In this document: piece after piece, positions 20,574-30,567 of the stretch
Position numbering within the stretch: position 1 is the first letter of the stretch
Layout: each line of letters begins with the position of its first letter
NCBI RefSeq assembly: GCF_025840185.1
Contig: NZ_JAMPJU010000009.1
Span: forward strand, 1-64,000
Direction of reading: 5' to 3'
Source of the DNA: Brenneria izbisi
GTDB taxonomy: Bacteria; Pseudomonadota; Gammaproteobacteria; Enterobacterales; Enterobacteriaceae
Length of the DNA: 64,000 nucleotides
Notes under the pieces: generated by a model
Seen by the model: only the letters and a program-made list of their open reading frames with translations
Database searches by the model: none
What the model was told of the DNA's origin: nothing
Position numbers and translations under genes: made by a program

Positions 20574-21167
20574 ATGACTCAGCTTTATCTGGCATCCGCT
20601 TCGCCTCGCCGCAGGGAACTGTTGTCGTTGCTCGATCTCTCTTTTGCCGTGCTGAATACGACAGTGACGGAACAGCGTTTGCCCGATGAAATGGCCGATG
20701 CCTACGTTCGCCGGCTGGCGCAGGAAAAAGCTTCCGCTGGGGTATGCGCCGCGCCTGCCGATTTGCCGGTGCTGGGCGCGGATACGATTGTGGTATTGAA
20801 CGGACAGGTGCTGGAAAAACCGCGGGATGAAACGCACGCGGCGCACATACTGGCGATGCTGTCCGGCCAACCGCATCAGGTCATGACCGCGGTGGCATTG
20901 GCCGACAGAGATGACAGCCTGAGCACGCTGGTCAAGACGGATGTGGTGTTCCGCACGCTGTCCCAACAGGATATTGATACTTACATTGCCAGCGGCGAAC
21001 CGATGGATAAAGCCGGTGCCTATGGTATTCAGGGCAAGGGAGGATGCTTTGTTCGGTCGCTCAACGGGAGCTATCACGCGGTGGTCGGATTACCGCTGGT
21101 AGAGACGTATGAGTTGTTCAGTAATTTTACTGCGCTGCGACAGGCAAGAGGAAAACATGACTGCTGA
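20574..21167 (+). CDS. yhdE: dTTP/UTP pyrophosphatase YhdE (Maf family)
   Basis: House-cleaning nucleotide pyrophosphatase of the Maf family. The 197-residue protein has the N-terminal signature [15 protein letters not shown] and the catalytic region [19 protein letters not shown] with the general-base Asp, plus [15 protein letters not shown]. This sequence pattern fits the YhdE type, which acts on dTTP, UTP and modified pyrimidines, rather than the YceF type. Its end overlaps the start of rng by 11 bases. Confidence 0.95.
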   Translation: MTQLYLASASPRRRELLSLLDLSFAVLNTTVTEQRLPDEMADAYVRRLAQEKASAGVCAAPADLPVLGADTIVVLNGQVLEKPRDETHAAHILAMLSGQPHQVMTAVALADRDDSLSTLVKTDVVFRTLSQQDIDTYIASGEPMDKAGAYGIQGKGGCFVRSLNGSYHAVVGLPLVETYELFSNFTALRQARGKHDC

Positions 21168-22626
21168 GTTATTGGTAAACGTCACACCTTCAGAGACGCG
21201 GGTTGCCTATATCGATGGCGGCATTTTGCAGGAAATTCATATTGAGCGTGAAGCGAAACGCGGCATTGTCGGCAATATCTACAAGGGCCGTGTAAGCCGC
21301 GTATTACCGGGCATGCAGGCGGCGTTTGTCGATATTGGTCTGGACAAGGCGGCTTTTTTGCACGCCTCCGATATTATGCCGCACACCGAATGCGTCGCCG
21401 GGGACGAGCAGAAAAATTTTCATGTTCGTGATATCGCCGAACTGGTGCGTCAGGGACAGGATCTGATGGTGCAGGTGGTAAAAGATCCTCTTGGCACCAA
21501 AGGAGCGCGTCTGACGACGGACATCACATTGCCATCGCGTTATCTGGTCTTCATGCCGGGGGCTTCACACGTCGGCGTGTCGCAGCGTATCGAAAGCGAA
21601 GCTGAGCGCGAACGTTTGAAGAGAACGGTCGCGGATTACTGCGATGAACAGGGCGGTTTTATCATCCGTACCGCAGCGGAAGGCATTGGCGAAGAAGAAC
21701 TTGCTCAGGACGCGGCTTTCCTCAAGCGCTTGTGGGGTAAGGTGATGGAGCGTAAAAAACGCAACCACGCCAAATGCAAGCTCTATGGCGAAGTCGCTCT
21801 GGCGCAACGCGTTTTGCGTGATTTTGCGGGCGAGGCGCTGGATCGCATTCGAGTGGATTCCAGGCTGACCTACGATGCGTTGCTGGAGTTCACGGCCGAA
21901 TATATCCCGGAAATGACGGGCAAGCTGGAGCACTACGCGGGTAAACAACCAATTTTTGATCTGTTCGATGTCGAAAACGAAATCCAACGTTCACTGGATA
22001 GAAAAGTCGAACTGAAGTCCGGCGGTTATCTGATTATCGACCAGACAGAGGCGATGACCACCGTCGATATCAATACCGGGGCTTTTGTCGGCCATCGCAA
22101 TCTTGATGAAACCATTTTCAACACCAATATCGAAGCGACGCAGGCCATTGCAAGGCAATTGCGGCTGCGAAATCTGGGCGGCATCATCATTATCGATTTC
22201 ATTGATATGAACAATGAAGATCATCGCCGTCGGGTATTACATTCTCTGGAACAGGCGCTGAGTAAAGATCGGGTAAAAACCAGTATTAATGGCTTCTCCC
22301 AACTAGGATTAGTGGAGATGACGCGTAAGCGCACCCGTGAGAGTATAGAGCATGTCTTGTGCCATGAATGCCCGACCTGCCACGGACGCGGTACGGTGAA
22401 AACCGTGGAAAGCGTTTGTTATGAGATCATGCGTGAGATTGTGCGCGTTCACCACGCGTATGATACCGATCGTTTCCTGGTTTATGCATCGCCCGCTGTC
22501 GGAGAAGCGCTGAAAAGCGAAGAGTCGCATGCGCTGGCCGAAGTGGAAATTTTCGTCGGCAAACAGGTCAAAGTACAGATTGAACCCCTGTATAGTCAGG
22601 AACAGTTTGATGTCGTCATGATGTAA
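21157..22626 (+). CDS. rng: Ribonuclease G
   Basis: Endoribonuclease that matures the 5' end of 16S rRNA and takes part in mRNA decay. The start at 21157 ([20 protein letters not shown]) gives 489 residues, the E. coli length. It has an S1 domain at about 39-128, the metal-binding Asp304 ([10 protein letters not shown]) and Asp347 (IIIIDFIDM), and the zinc-link CPTC at 405-408. It lacks the long C-terminal scaffold of RNase E. AGAGG lies upstream inside the end of yhdE, suggesting coupling. Confidence 0.97.
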   Translation: MTAELLVNVTPSETRVAYIDGGILQEIHIEREAKRGIVGNIYKGRVSRVLPGMQAAFVDIGLDKAAFLHASDIMPHTECVAGDEQKNFHVRDIAELVRQGQDLMVQVVKDPLGTKGARLTTDITLPSRYLVFMPGASHVGVSQRIESEAERERLKRTVADYCDEQGGFIIRTAAEGIGEEELAQDAAFLKRLWGKVMERKKRNHAKCKLYGEVALAQRVLRDFAGEALDRIRVDSRLTYDALLEFTAEYIPEMTGKLEHYAGKQPIFDLFDVENEIQRSLDRKVELKSGGYLIIDQTEAMTTVDINTGAFVGHRNLDETIFNTNIEATQAIARQLRLRNLGGIIIIDFIDMNNEDHRRRVLHSLEQALSKDRVKTSINGFSQLGLVEMTRKRTRESIEHVLCHECPTCHGRGTVKTVESVCYEIMREIVRVHHAYDTDRFLVYASPAVGEALKSEESHALAEVEIFVGKQVKVQIEPLYSQEQFDVVMM

Positions 22627-22668
22627 ATTCGTGCCCTCGTCGTTAGCGACGAAAACAAGGAGAAATTC

Positions 22669-25600
22669 GTGAGGCGACTGCCCGGAATATTATTCGTCAC
22701 GGGCGCCACTCTTATCGTGATTGTCGCGCTGTTAGTCAGCGGTTTAAGATTGGCGCTGCCACAGATCGATCACTTCCGGCCACAACTGGTGGCATGGGCA
22801 GAGTCTGTCTCCGGGGTTAAGCTGGCGATCGGATCGCTGAAAGGGCGTTGGGAAACGTTTGGCCCCACACTGGAAATTGACAATTTTCGTTCCTCGTCGC
22901 CGGAAGCCGACTGGCAGGTTGAACGTATCACACTGGCGTTGGATGTGTGGCAATCTCTGCTGCATGCTCGCTGGCAGTTCCGCGATCTCACTTTTTATCA
23001 ATCCCGCTTTGATCTCAACACCACCCTGACCGGACAGCGTCAGGATGGCGATCTGTTGGAATCGGGAAAATTGAGCGATCTTTTCCTGCGCCAGTTCGAT
23101 CACTTTGATCTGCGCGATAGTCGTATCTCTTTTCTTACGCCATCCGGCGCACGCGCTGAGTTGAGCATTCCCCAACTGACCTGGCTGAATCAGGATAACC
23201 GTCACCGCGCCGAAGGGCTGATCAGCCTGTCGAGCTTCACTGGTCAGCATGGCGTGGTGCAGATGAGGATGGATTTACAAGATGATCAAGGGCTGCTCAA
23301 TACCGGTACGCTGTATCTACAGGCCGATGATATTGACATGAAACCCTGGCTGGGTCGCTGGCTGAAAAACAATACCGGGCTGGAAAGCGCGGACTTCAGT
23401 CTGGCGGCCTGGCTTAATGTGCGTGATGGCGCTATTCATGGTGCAGAGGTGTTCCTGAATCAGGGAACGGCAACCTGGCGGGAAGGGGAAAACGGGCATC
23501 GTCTGAATGTTGATGATATGGCGCTGCGCATCAGCCGTCAGGAAAATGGCTGGCAAGTGGATGTTCCCGCGTTGAACCTGGCGACGGATGGCGTGGCCTG
23601 GCCGACAGGCCAGTTATCGGCGCTGTGGGTGCCGAAGAGCGAATCCGTGCTGGGGGCGGATCGTCAGGAGGAATTGCGTATTCGGGCCGCCAATCTGCAA
23701 CTGGAGCGTTTGGGCTCACTGTTGCCGTTGTTGTCCACCACGACGCCTGATGTGAAAGCGCGTTGGGGATCACTGCAACCGAAAGGCAAACTCACGGCGC
23801 TGGCATTGGATATTCCTGTGCAACAACCGGAAAAAGCCCGCTTTCAGAGTCGTTGGCAGGATGTCAGTTGGCAACAGTGGGAACGGCTGCCGGGAATGAA
23901 CCATTTTTCCGGTTCGGTCAGCGGCAGTGTGGAACAAGGACAACTGAATATCGATCTGGCTGAGAGTACGCTGCCTTATGAGGGGATGTTTCGCGCACCG
24001 CTGGAAATCAATCAAGCCAGCGGGACGATTTACTGGCGCGACAACCCGCAGGGCTGGGAACTGTGGAGCCACGGGTTGGATGTGCAGGCCAAATCGCTAT
24101 GGGTCAACGGTGATTTTCGTTATCAGCACCCTGAAAAAGGCGAGCCCAGACTGGATATTCTGGCCGGCCTTCGTCTGACGGATGCGGCTGACGCCTGGCG
24201 CTATTACCCTGAGCCTTTTATGGGCAAGGCGCTGGTGGATTACCTGAGCAACGCCCTCAAAAGCGGCAGGGTGGAGAACGGCACATTGATTTTTGCCGGT
24301 AATCCGCGGAATTTCCCTTACGCGCATAACGAAGGACAGTTTGAAGTCTGGGTGCCGGTCAAGAATGCGGTATTTGAGTATCAACCGGGCTGGCCTGCCC
24401 TGACGCAGTTGGATATCAACCTGGATTTCGCCAATAACGGCCTGTGGATGTTCGCGCCGCAAGCCTGGCTGGGCAAAGTGGAAGGCCGAAACATCAGCGC
24501 CGTGATCCCAGATTACAGTAAAGAGAGGCTGCTGGTTAATGGCGAACTAGAGGGGCCGGGTCAGGAAGTCGGCAGCTATTTCCAGCAGACGCCCTTGAAA
24601 TCATCGGTGGGCGCGGCGCTGGATGCGTTGAACATTACTGGCCCGATAAAAGGCGGCCTAAATCTTGCTATTCCGCTGGATGGCGGCGAAGTGCGCGCCA
24701 GCGGCGATATCGCCTTGAATAATAACAGCCTGTACATCAAGCCGCTGGCGACGACGCTAAAAAATCTTACTGGACGTTTTCGTTATGATAATGGCAACCT
24801 GCGTAGTGAAACGCTTTCAGCCAACTGGCTGGGGCAGCCGATGCAGGTGAATTTCACCACTGAAGAGCAGGCAAGCGCGTTTCTGGTGAATGTCGGGTTA
24901 CAGGGCGCGTGGCAACCCGCCCGTTTGCCAGACTTGCCGACGTCGCTTGCCAGTCGGATCGCAGGCGTGGCGGACTGGAAAAGTACGGTTGCCGTCAATT
25001 TGCCCTATCAGGGCAAAATAACCTATGGCGTAGATATCGAAGCGGATCTACAGAAAGTAAGTAGTCACTTACCAAGTCCGTTAAATAAATCTGCTGGCGA
25101 TCCTATGCCGTTGCAGGTCAATGTTAAGGGCGACCTGAATGGGTTTGCGCTGAATAGTCGTATTGGCAAGAACTCTCGGTTTAACAGCCAGTGGTTGCTG
25201 AAAGGCGATACCGTCACACTGGCGCGCGGCAGTTGGAAAAGCAACACCGGCACGCTGCCGTCGTTGCCGGAAAGCTCGGCGCTGGTGCTCGATTTGCCCG
25301 CGCTGGATGGCGAAAGTTGGCTCGGATTGCTGCCGGCAGCACAGTCCTCATTGGGCGGGAAAGGGGCTGGCGGTAATTTCCGTTTGCCGACGGAAGTGAC
25401 ATTACGTACACCGGTTCTGACATTGTTAGGGCAGCGGTGGCATGATTTAGCGATTACCAGCAAAAATAGTCTGACCGGCAGCGAAGTGCGCGCCACGGGG
25501 CGTGAAATTGACGCCACGCTTAACATTCCGCGCAACGGCATATGGCGCAGTGATATCGGTTATCTCTATTACAATCCCCAATGGAAAGGGAATGAAGCGA

Positions 25601-26493
25601 CCAATCCGATTGCATTGGCCGAAAAGAGATCGCCGCTGAACGATCCCAGCATCAGCTTTCAGAATTGGCCCGCGTTGCAGATCGATTGTCGTCAGTGCTG
25701 GTTTATCGGACAAAACGTTGGCCGCGTTCAGGGTACGCTACAGCCTGAGCAAGACAAGCTGCTGCTGAGTGACGGTGTTATTGATACCGGAAAGGCGCGG
25801 CTAACGGTTAACGGTAGCTGGCAGGATAACGCCCAGGGCGTTCGTACCGCGTTGAAAGGGCGATTAACCGGCGACAGTCTGGTGCAAAACGCCGAGTGGT
25901 TCGGCGTCGATACCCCGTTACGCGCCGGATCGTTTGCTGTGGATTACGATCTTTACTGGCGCGGCACGCCGTGGGCGCCGGATATCGCCAGTCTGAGCGG
26001 TATTCTGCACACGCGGATAGGCAAAGGGGAAATCGCCGATGCGGGGACGGGCCAGGCCGGGCAATTGTTGCGTCTGGTCAGTTTCGATGCCTTACTGCGT
26101 AAGCTTCGCTTCGATTTCAGCGATACATTCGGCAGTGGTTTTTATTTCGATGGTATCCGCAGCACGGCATGGATCAAAGAGGGCGTGCTGCATACTGACG
26201 ATATGTTGGTTGACGGCCTGGAAGCGGATATCGCCATGAAAGGCAGTGTCGATTTGGTGCAACGTCAGGTCAATATCGAGGCGGTGGTGGCGCCGGAAAT
26301 TTCGGCCACGGTGGGCGTCGCCACGGCATTTGCCGTTAACCCGGTGGTGGGGGCGGCGGTTTTTGCCGCCAGTAAGGTGCTGGCGCCGCTATGGAACAAG
26401 ATTTCGCTGATTCGTTACCAGATTTCCGGTAGCATCGATCAGCCGAAGATTCAGGAAGTACTGCGTGAGCCGAGTCACAAGCAGGGCGAATAG
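22669..26493 (+). CDS. yhdP: AsmA-like phospholipid transport protein YhdP
   Basis: A 1274-residue envelope-spanning protein of the AsmA/bridge-like lipid-transfer group. YhdP moves phospholipids from inner to outer membrane with TamB and YdbH, acting partly redundantly. The start is GTG with AAGGAG 7 bases upstream, as in E. coli. One N-terminal membrane helix (about 6-28) precedes a long beta-rich periplasmic part (DUF3971) and a C-terminal AsmA-like region with GSVDLVQRQVNIEAVVAPE and a hydrophobic GAAVFAASKVLAPLW segment. It lies 42 bases after rng. It forms a functional group with mlaFEDCB elsewhere in the window. Confidence 0.94.
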   Translation: MRRLPGILFVTGATLIVIVALLVSGLRLALPQIDHFRPQLVAWAESVSGVKLAIGSLKGRWETFGPTLEIDNFRSSSPEADWQVERITLALDVWQSLLHARWQFRDLTFYQSRFDLNTTLTGQRQDGDLLESGKLSDLFLRQFDHFDLRDSRISFLTPSGARAELSIPQLTWLNQDNRHRAEGLISLSSFTGQHGVVQMRMDLQDDQGLLNTGTLYLQADDIDMKPWLGRWLKNNTGLESADFSLAAWLNVRDGAIHGAEVFLNQGTATWREGENGHRLNVDDMALRISRQENGWQVDVPALNLATDGVAWPTGQLSALWVPKSESVLGADRQEELRIRAANLQLERLGSLLPLLSTTTPDVKARWGSLQPKGKLTALALDIPVQQPEKARFQSRWQDVSWQQWERLPGMNHFSGSVSGSVEQGQLNIDLAESTLPYEGMFRAPLEINQASGTIYWRDNPQGWELWSHGLDVQAKSLWVNGDFRYQHPEKGEPRLDILAGLRLTDAADAWRYYPEPFMGKALVDYLSNALKSGRVENGTLIFAGNPRNFPYAHNEGQFEVWVPVKNAVFEYQPGWPALTQLDINLDFANNGLWMFAPQAWLGKVEGRNISAVIPDYSKERLLVNGELEGPGQEVGSYFQQTPLKSSVGAALDALNITGPIKGGLNLAIPLDGGEVRASGDIALNNNSLYIKPLATTLKNLTGRFRYDNGNLRSETLSANWLGQPMQVNFTTEEQASAFLVNVGLQGAWQPARLPDLPTSLASRIAGVADWKSTVAVNLPYQGKITYGVDIEADLQKVSSHLPSPLNKSAGDPMPLQVNVKGDLNGFALNSRIGKNSRFNSQWLLKGDTVTLARGSWKSNTGTLPSLPESSALVLDLPALDGESWLGLLPAAQSSLGGKGAGGNFRLPTEVTLRTPVLTLLGQRWHDLAITSKNSLTGSEVRATGREIDATLNIPRNGIWRSDIGYLYYNPQWKGNEATNPIALAEKRSPLNDPSISFQNWPALQIDCRQCWFIGQNVGRVQGTLQPEQDKLLLSDGVIDTGKARLTVNGSWQDNAQGVRTALKGRLTGDSLVQNAEWFGVDTPLRAGSFAVDYDLYWRGTPWAPDIASLSGILHTRIGKGEIADAGTGQAGQLLRLVSFDALLRKLRFDFSDTFGSGFYFDGIRSTAWIKEGVLHTDDMLVDGLEADIAMKGSVDLVQRQVNIEAVVAPEISATVGVATAFAVNPVVGAAVFAASKVLAPLWNKISLIRYQISGSIDQPKIQEVLREPSHKQGE

Positions 26494-26551
26494 CGACATA
26501 TGGGCAGCGCAGTTCGTTCACCCGATTTCATCTAATAAAGAGTGAAAAAAT

Positions 26552-27997
26552 ATGAGTCTGTCGTTTGTCAGTGAGCAATTACTCACCGCTAACAAATTGA
26601 ATCTTAATGACCTGTCTTCCGTATTGGGCGTGTTGAATGAACGTCGTCTGGATTATGCCGACCTTTATTTTCAGTCCAGTTACCATGAGTCATGGGTATT
26701 GGAAGACCGCATCATCAAGGAAGGCTCCTATCATATCGATCAGGGCGTAGGGATCCGCGCGATTGATGGCGAAAAAACAGGGTTTGCCTATGCTGACCAG
26801 ATTACGCTGAATGCGTTGCATCAAAGCGCTCAAGCGGCACGCAGTATTGTGCGTGAGTCAGGCAACGGCAAGTTGCATACGTTGGGCGAAGTGTCGCATC
26901 CCGCGCTTTACCCTCAGCTTAACCCGCTTGATAGTCTGACCCGCGAAGAGAAAATCGCGTTGTTGCAGCGAGCGGATGCGGTGGCGCGTGCCGCCGACGC
27001 CAGAGTACAGGAAGTGACGGCCAGTCTGACGGGGGTGTACGAACTGGTGCTGGTGGCGGCGACTGACGGTACGCTGGCAGCGGATGTCCGCCCGCTGGTG
27101 CGTCTGTCGGTAAGCGTGCTGGTGGAAGCGGACGGCAAGCGTGAGCGCGGCGGCAGCGGCGGGGGTTCGCGCAGCGGTTATCACTATTTCTGGGAAGCGG
27201 TTGACGGTGAGCCTCGCGTGGAAGCCTGGGCGAAAGAAGCGGTACGCATGGCGCTGATTAATCTGTCGGCGATTGCCGCGCCCGCCGGATCGATGCCAGT
27301 GGTGTTGGGCGCGGGCTGGCCGGGGGTATTGCTGCATGAAGCGGTGGGACATGGTCTGGAAGGCGATTTTAACCGCCGTGGAACCTCGGTATTCAGCGGG
27401 CAGATGGGGAAACTGGTGGCGTCCGAACTGTGTACGGTGGTGGATGACGGCACGCTGCAAGGGCGTCGCGGTTCATTGGCGATGGATGACGAAGGCGTGC
27501 CGGGTCAGTATAACGTGCTGATTGAGAACGGCATCCTCAAAGGTTACATGCAGGATAAACTGAACGCCCGTCTGATGGGCGTCGCCCCGACAGGCAACGG
27601 TCGCCGGGAATCGTATGCGCATCTGCCGATGCCGCGGATGACCAATACCTATATGCTGGCGGGCCAATCAACGCAGGAAGAGATTATCGCCAGCGTGGAA
27701 TACGGTTTATACGCGCCGAACTTTGGCGGCGGTCAGGTGGATATCACGTCCGGCAAGTTTGTGTTCTCCACCTCGGAAGCGTATCTGATAGAAAATGGCC
27801 GCGTGACCACGCCAGTGAAAGGCGCCACGCTGATTGGTTCCGGTATTGAAGCCATGCAGCAGATCTCTATGGTGGGCAACGATCTGGCGCTGGACAAAGG
27901 CGTTGGCGTGTGCGGTAAGGAAGGGCAAAGCCTGCCGGTCGGCGTAGGTCAGCCGACGCTGAAACTTGAAAGCCTGACGGTAGGGGGAACGGCGTAA
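26552..27997 (+). CDS. tldD: Metalloprotease TldD
   Basis: Catalytic subunit of the TldD/TldE zinc protease, which cuts unfolded peptides (microcin B17 leader, CcdA). The 481-residue protein carries the HExxxH zinc motif at 262-267 ([14 protein letters not shown]) and the conserved C-terminal [20 protein letters not shown]-like part. A glycine-rich loop ([14 protein letters not shown]) lies at about 197-210. Its partner tldE is at 35066-36406. A strong terminator follows. Confidence 0.97.
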   Translation: MSLSFVSEQLLTANKLNLNDLSSVLGVLNERRLDYADLYFQSSYHESWVLEDRIIKEGSYHIDQGVGIRAIDGEKTGFAYADQITLNALHQSAQAARSIVRESGNGKLHTLGEVSHPALYPQLNPLDSLTREEKIALLQRADAVARAADARVQEVTASLTGVYELVLVAATDGTLAADVRPLVRLSVSVLVEADGKRERGGSGGGSRSGYHYFWEAVDGEPRVEAWAKEAVRMALINLSAIAAPAGSMPVVLGAGWPGVLLHEAVGHGLEGDFNRRGTSVFSGQMGKLVASELCTVVDDGTLQGRRGSLAMDDEGVPGQYNVLIENGILKGYMQDKLNARLMGVAPTGNGRRESYAHLPMPRMTNTYMLAGQSTQEEIIASVEYGLYAPNFGGGQVDITSGKFVFSTSEAYLIENGRVTTPVKGATLIGSGIEAMQQISMVGNDLALDKGVGVCGKEGQSLPVGVGQPTLKLESLTVGGTA

Positions 27998-28015
27998 TCC
28001 GGCGTATCCCGTTGT

Positions 28016-28053
28016 CGTGATAAAAACCGTGTGCGAACGCGGTTTTTATCACG
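28016..28053. terminator. bidirectional terminator between tldD and aaeR
   Basis: A perfect 14-bp stem (CGTGATAAAAACCG / CGGTTTTTATCACG) with a 10-base loop. The T5 runs lie inside the stem on both strands. It is placed between two convergent genes, 19 bases after the tldD stop. Confidence 0.85.
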
Positions 28054-28145
28054 GGCAATTCCTACTGGCGGTTTTTATGGCGACTTTTCGGCGCTTTTTT
28101 TATCATCGAGGTGGATTGCTGAGGAATGACTGACCACTTGCGAAT

Positions 28146-29081
28146 TTATTTTTTTTCTTCCTCATTATTCTGGCGATACCCCTGATACGTCTGGGCGACT
28201 TTCTTGAAATACTCAATCATGTAATTGATACAGACCTGTACTTTCAGCGGCAGATTGTCTTTGCGGGTATATAACGCATAGATCGGACGCGGATCGGAGT
28301 GGTAATGATTAAACAGAATTTCCATTTCGCCACGCTGAATCTCTTCGATTATCCACATCAGGGGAACATAGGCGATCCCGGCGCCCGCCTTTAACCACTT
28401 GACCAGCGTCTGTGGATCGTTAGTAACAAAGCGGCCCTGAGGAGAAAGCCGGGTGGAAATCCCTTCGGGGGCAATCAGTTCGAATTCGCTATCCGGCCGC
28501 ACGCTATATTCCAGCCAGGAAAAGTTCACGACATCAGCGGGTTTTTCCGGGGCGCCATGTTGCGCCAGATAGCTTTTGGCGGCGCAGACCACCATCGGCA
28601 TCGAACCCAGCCGTTTGGAAAACAAACTTGAATCTTGTAACGCGCCAACCCGAATGACGATATCCAGCCCATCGGCAATCAAATCAGGCGCGGGGATACC
28701 GGTGACCAGATTAACGGCAAGCCCCGGATATTCCCTGAGTAAGTCGGCGGTCATGGCGGAGAGAACATTCTGCGCCATGGTGGACGAGCTACCGATGCGT
28801 AATGTGCCGATCGGGGTACTGTTAAAGGCATAAAGTTGTTCATGCACCTCATGCGCTTCATGCAGCATGCGGCGGCAACCGTGGTAATAGATTTTTCCTG
28901 CTTCGGTCAGGCCAATATTGCGCGTACTGCGATTAAGTAGCTTGATCTGCAATTGGTTTTCAAGCTTGGTAACGGTCTGGCTGACGGCGGAAACGCTCAT
29001 CTGGAGTTGGCGCGCGGCGGCGGTAAAAGAGCCGCATTGCACGACTCTGGCGAACACCGACATACTTTTTAATCGTTCCAT
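28146..29081 (-). CDS. aaeR: LysR-type regulator AaeR
   Basis: Transcription activator of the divergent aaeXAB efflux genes in response to hydroxylated aromatic acids such as 4-hydroxybenzoate. The 311-residue protein has the N-terminal winged helix (SFTAAARQLQMSVSAVSQTV), then the periplasmic-binding-protein-like effector domain (GIPAPDLIADGLDIVIRVGA). It matches E. coli AaeR over its length except for the last few residues. No strong ribosome site is visible. A CRP-like site lies 19 bases upstream of the start. Confidence 0.95.
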   Translation of the reverse strand: MERLKSMSVFARVVQCGSFTAAARQLQMSVSAVSQTVTKLENQLQIKLLNRSTRNIGLTEAGKIYYHGCRRMLHEAHEVHEQLYAFNSTPIGTLRIGSSSTMAQNVLSAMTADLLREYPGLAVNLVTGIPAPDLIADGLDIVIRVGALQDSSLFSKRLGSMPMVVCAAKSYLAQHGAPEKPADVVNFSWLEYSVRPDSEFELIAPEGISTRLSPQGRFVTNDPQTLVKWLKAGAGIAYVPLMWIIEEIQRGEMEILFNHYHSDPRPIYALYTRKDNLPLKVQVCINYMIEYFKKVAQTYQGYRQNNEEEKK

Positions 29082-29096
29082 TGTTTACTCTGGCTT

Positions 29097-29118
29097 AAAA
29101 GTGATTTAGATCACACTA
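29097..29118. promoter_or_regulatory. CRP-binding site in the aaeR-aaeX interval
   Basis: AAAAGTGATTTAGATCACAC around 29097-29116 contains GTGA-N6-TCAC with five of five bases in the right arm (TCACA) and four of five in the left arm of the CRP consensus. It is centred about 27 bases upstream of aaeR and about 295 bases upstream of aaeX. Confidence 0.7.
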
Positions 29119-29153
29119 TGTAGATAAGATGATAATAAACATCCATAATATGG

Positions 29154-29176
29154 CCTGTCTGATGATATCGGACAGG
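29154..29176. promoter_or_regulatory. inverted repeat, possible AaeR operator
   Basis: CCTGTCTGAT / ATCGGACAGG arms, one mismatch, 3-base centre. It lies in the 322-base divergent gap between aaeR and aaeXAB, where a LysR-type activator normally binds. The link to AaeR is inference. The remaining gap (29177-29403) shows no further clear signal. Confidence 0.5.
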
Positions 29177-29403
29177 ACATATCCAACCTTCGGTCTATCA
29201 TTGTTGTTACCGTAGCGTAAAAAAAGCTGATTTAACATCGCTTATAGAATCAGCGGCCTGCGCCTGCAATCATATATATCAGTTTCGCCATGTTGACCTG
29301 CTGGCTATGAAGCCAGGGACAAAGGCTTATGGTTGGCTATGCGTTAATTACGGTAACGTACCAGTATGTCTTGTTAACTCTGATGAAAAATAAGGAAAAG
29401 AGG

Positions 29404-29607
29404 GTGAGTTCACTCCCGGTTATGGTGCTGTTCGGCTTATCGTTCCCGCCGGTCTTCTTTGTGTTGCTGGTATCACTGGCGCTATTTTTCGTCGTGAACA
29501 GGTTGCTGAAACCGACAGGCATCTATGATTTTGTCTGGCACCCGGCCTTGTTTAATACGGCATTATTCTGCTGCCTGTTCTATCTGCTGTTCCGTTATGG
29601 TCTTTGA
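29404..29607 (+). CDS. aaeX: Small membrane protein AaeX
   Basis: A 67-residue DUF1656 protein with two membrane helices, first gene of aaeXAB. I chose the GTG at 29404 because AAGGA lies 7 bases upstream and the product (start followed by [19 protein letters not shown]) matches E. coli AaeX in length; the frame stays open 25 codons further upstream without conservation. Segment [20 protein letters not shown] is diagnostic. Its own function is unknown. Confidence 0.92.
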   Translation: MSSLPVMVLFGLSFPPVFFVLLVSLALFFVVNRLLKPTGIYDFVWHPALFNTALFCCLFYLLFRYGL

Positions 29608-29615
29608 GGTCGCTT

Positions 29616-30563
29616 GTGAAATCTCTCTTTATCACTACGCTCACGAAAAAATTGGGTCGTGTGGCCATCACGTTGGTCTTGGTGTTACTCGCTATTGTGG
29701 CGGTATTTCGTATCTGGGCGTTTTATACCGAATCGCCCTGGACGCGTGACGCGAAGTTTACCGCGGATGTCGTGGCAATTTCTCCCGATGTTAGCGGGTT
29801 GCTTACTGATGTGCGGGTGACCGACAACCAACTGGTGCAGCAGGGCGATGTGCTGTTTATTGTGGATCAACCCCGGTATCGTGCGGCGCTGGCGCAGGCA
29901 GAAGCCGATGTAGCCTACTATCAGACGTTGGTGGTGGAGAAAAAGCGGGAGGCGGGGCGTCGGGTGCGTTTAGGTATTCAGGCGATGTCGCAGGAGAATA
30001 TTGATCAATCCGGGAGTGCGCTGGAAACGGCGAGACACCAGCTTGCTAAAGCACAGGCTGCTATGGATCTGGCGAAATTGGATCTGGAGCGCACCGTGGT
30101 GCGCGCGCCGGCGGATGGTTGGGTCACCAACCTGAATGTGCAGAGCGGAGAGTTTATTACCCGTGGCTCAACCGCGGTGGCGCTGGTGAAAAAAGATTCG
30201 TTCTACCTGTTGGCTTATATGGAAGAGACGAAACTGGAAGGCGTACGCCGTGGGTATCGCGCCGAAATCACCCCGCTGGGCAGCGAGCGTATTTTCTACG
30301 GCACAGTAGACAGTGTGGCCGCCGGGGTAAACAACAGCAGTAGCAGCGTTGATAGTAAAGGTCTGGCGGCGGTTGACTCCAATCTGGAATGGGTGCGTTT
30401 AGCGCAACGCGTGCCGGTGAAGATCAAACTGGATCATCAGATGGGCGATCTTTATCCTGCGGGGACGACGGCCACCGTCGTCATTACCGGAGAGAAAGTT
30501 GACAATGATAAACAGCCGTCGCCACTGATCCGCTTATTATATCGCCTGCGTGAGTTCGGCTAA
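29616..30563 (+). CDS. aaeA: Aromatic carboxylic acid efflux periplasmic adaptor AaeA
   Basis: Membrane-fusion (HlyD-type) subunit linking AaeB to the periplasm; exports p-hydroxybenzoate and similar acids as a relief valve. A GTG at 29616 with GAGG 6 bases upstream gives 315 residues (start followed by [14 protein letters not shown]). A TTG four codons earlier overlaps the aaeX stop and lacks a ribosome site. There is one membrane helix at about 17-36, then lipoyl half-motifs ([20 protein letters not shown] and [18 protein letters not shown]) flanking a coiled-coil hairpin. Confidence 0.94.
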   Translation: MKSLFITTLTKKLGRVAITLVLVLLAIVAVFRIWAFYTESPWTRDAKFTADVVAISPDVSGLLTDVRVTDNQLVQQGDVLFIVDQPRYRAALAQAEADVAYYQTLVVEKKREAGRRVRLGIQAMSQENIDQSGSALETARHQLAKAQAAMDLAKLDLERTVVRAPADGWVTNLNVQSGEFITRGSTAVALVKKDSFYLLAYMEETKLEGVRRGYRAEITPLGSERIFYGTVDSVAAGVNNSSSSVDSKGLAAVDSNLEWVRLAQRVPVKIKLDHQMGDLYPAGTTATVVITGEKVDNDKQPSPLIRLLYRLREFG

Positions 30564-30567
30564 TAGC

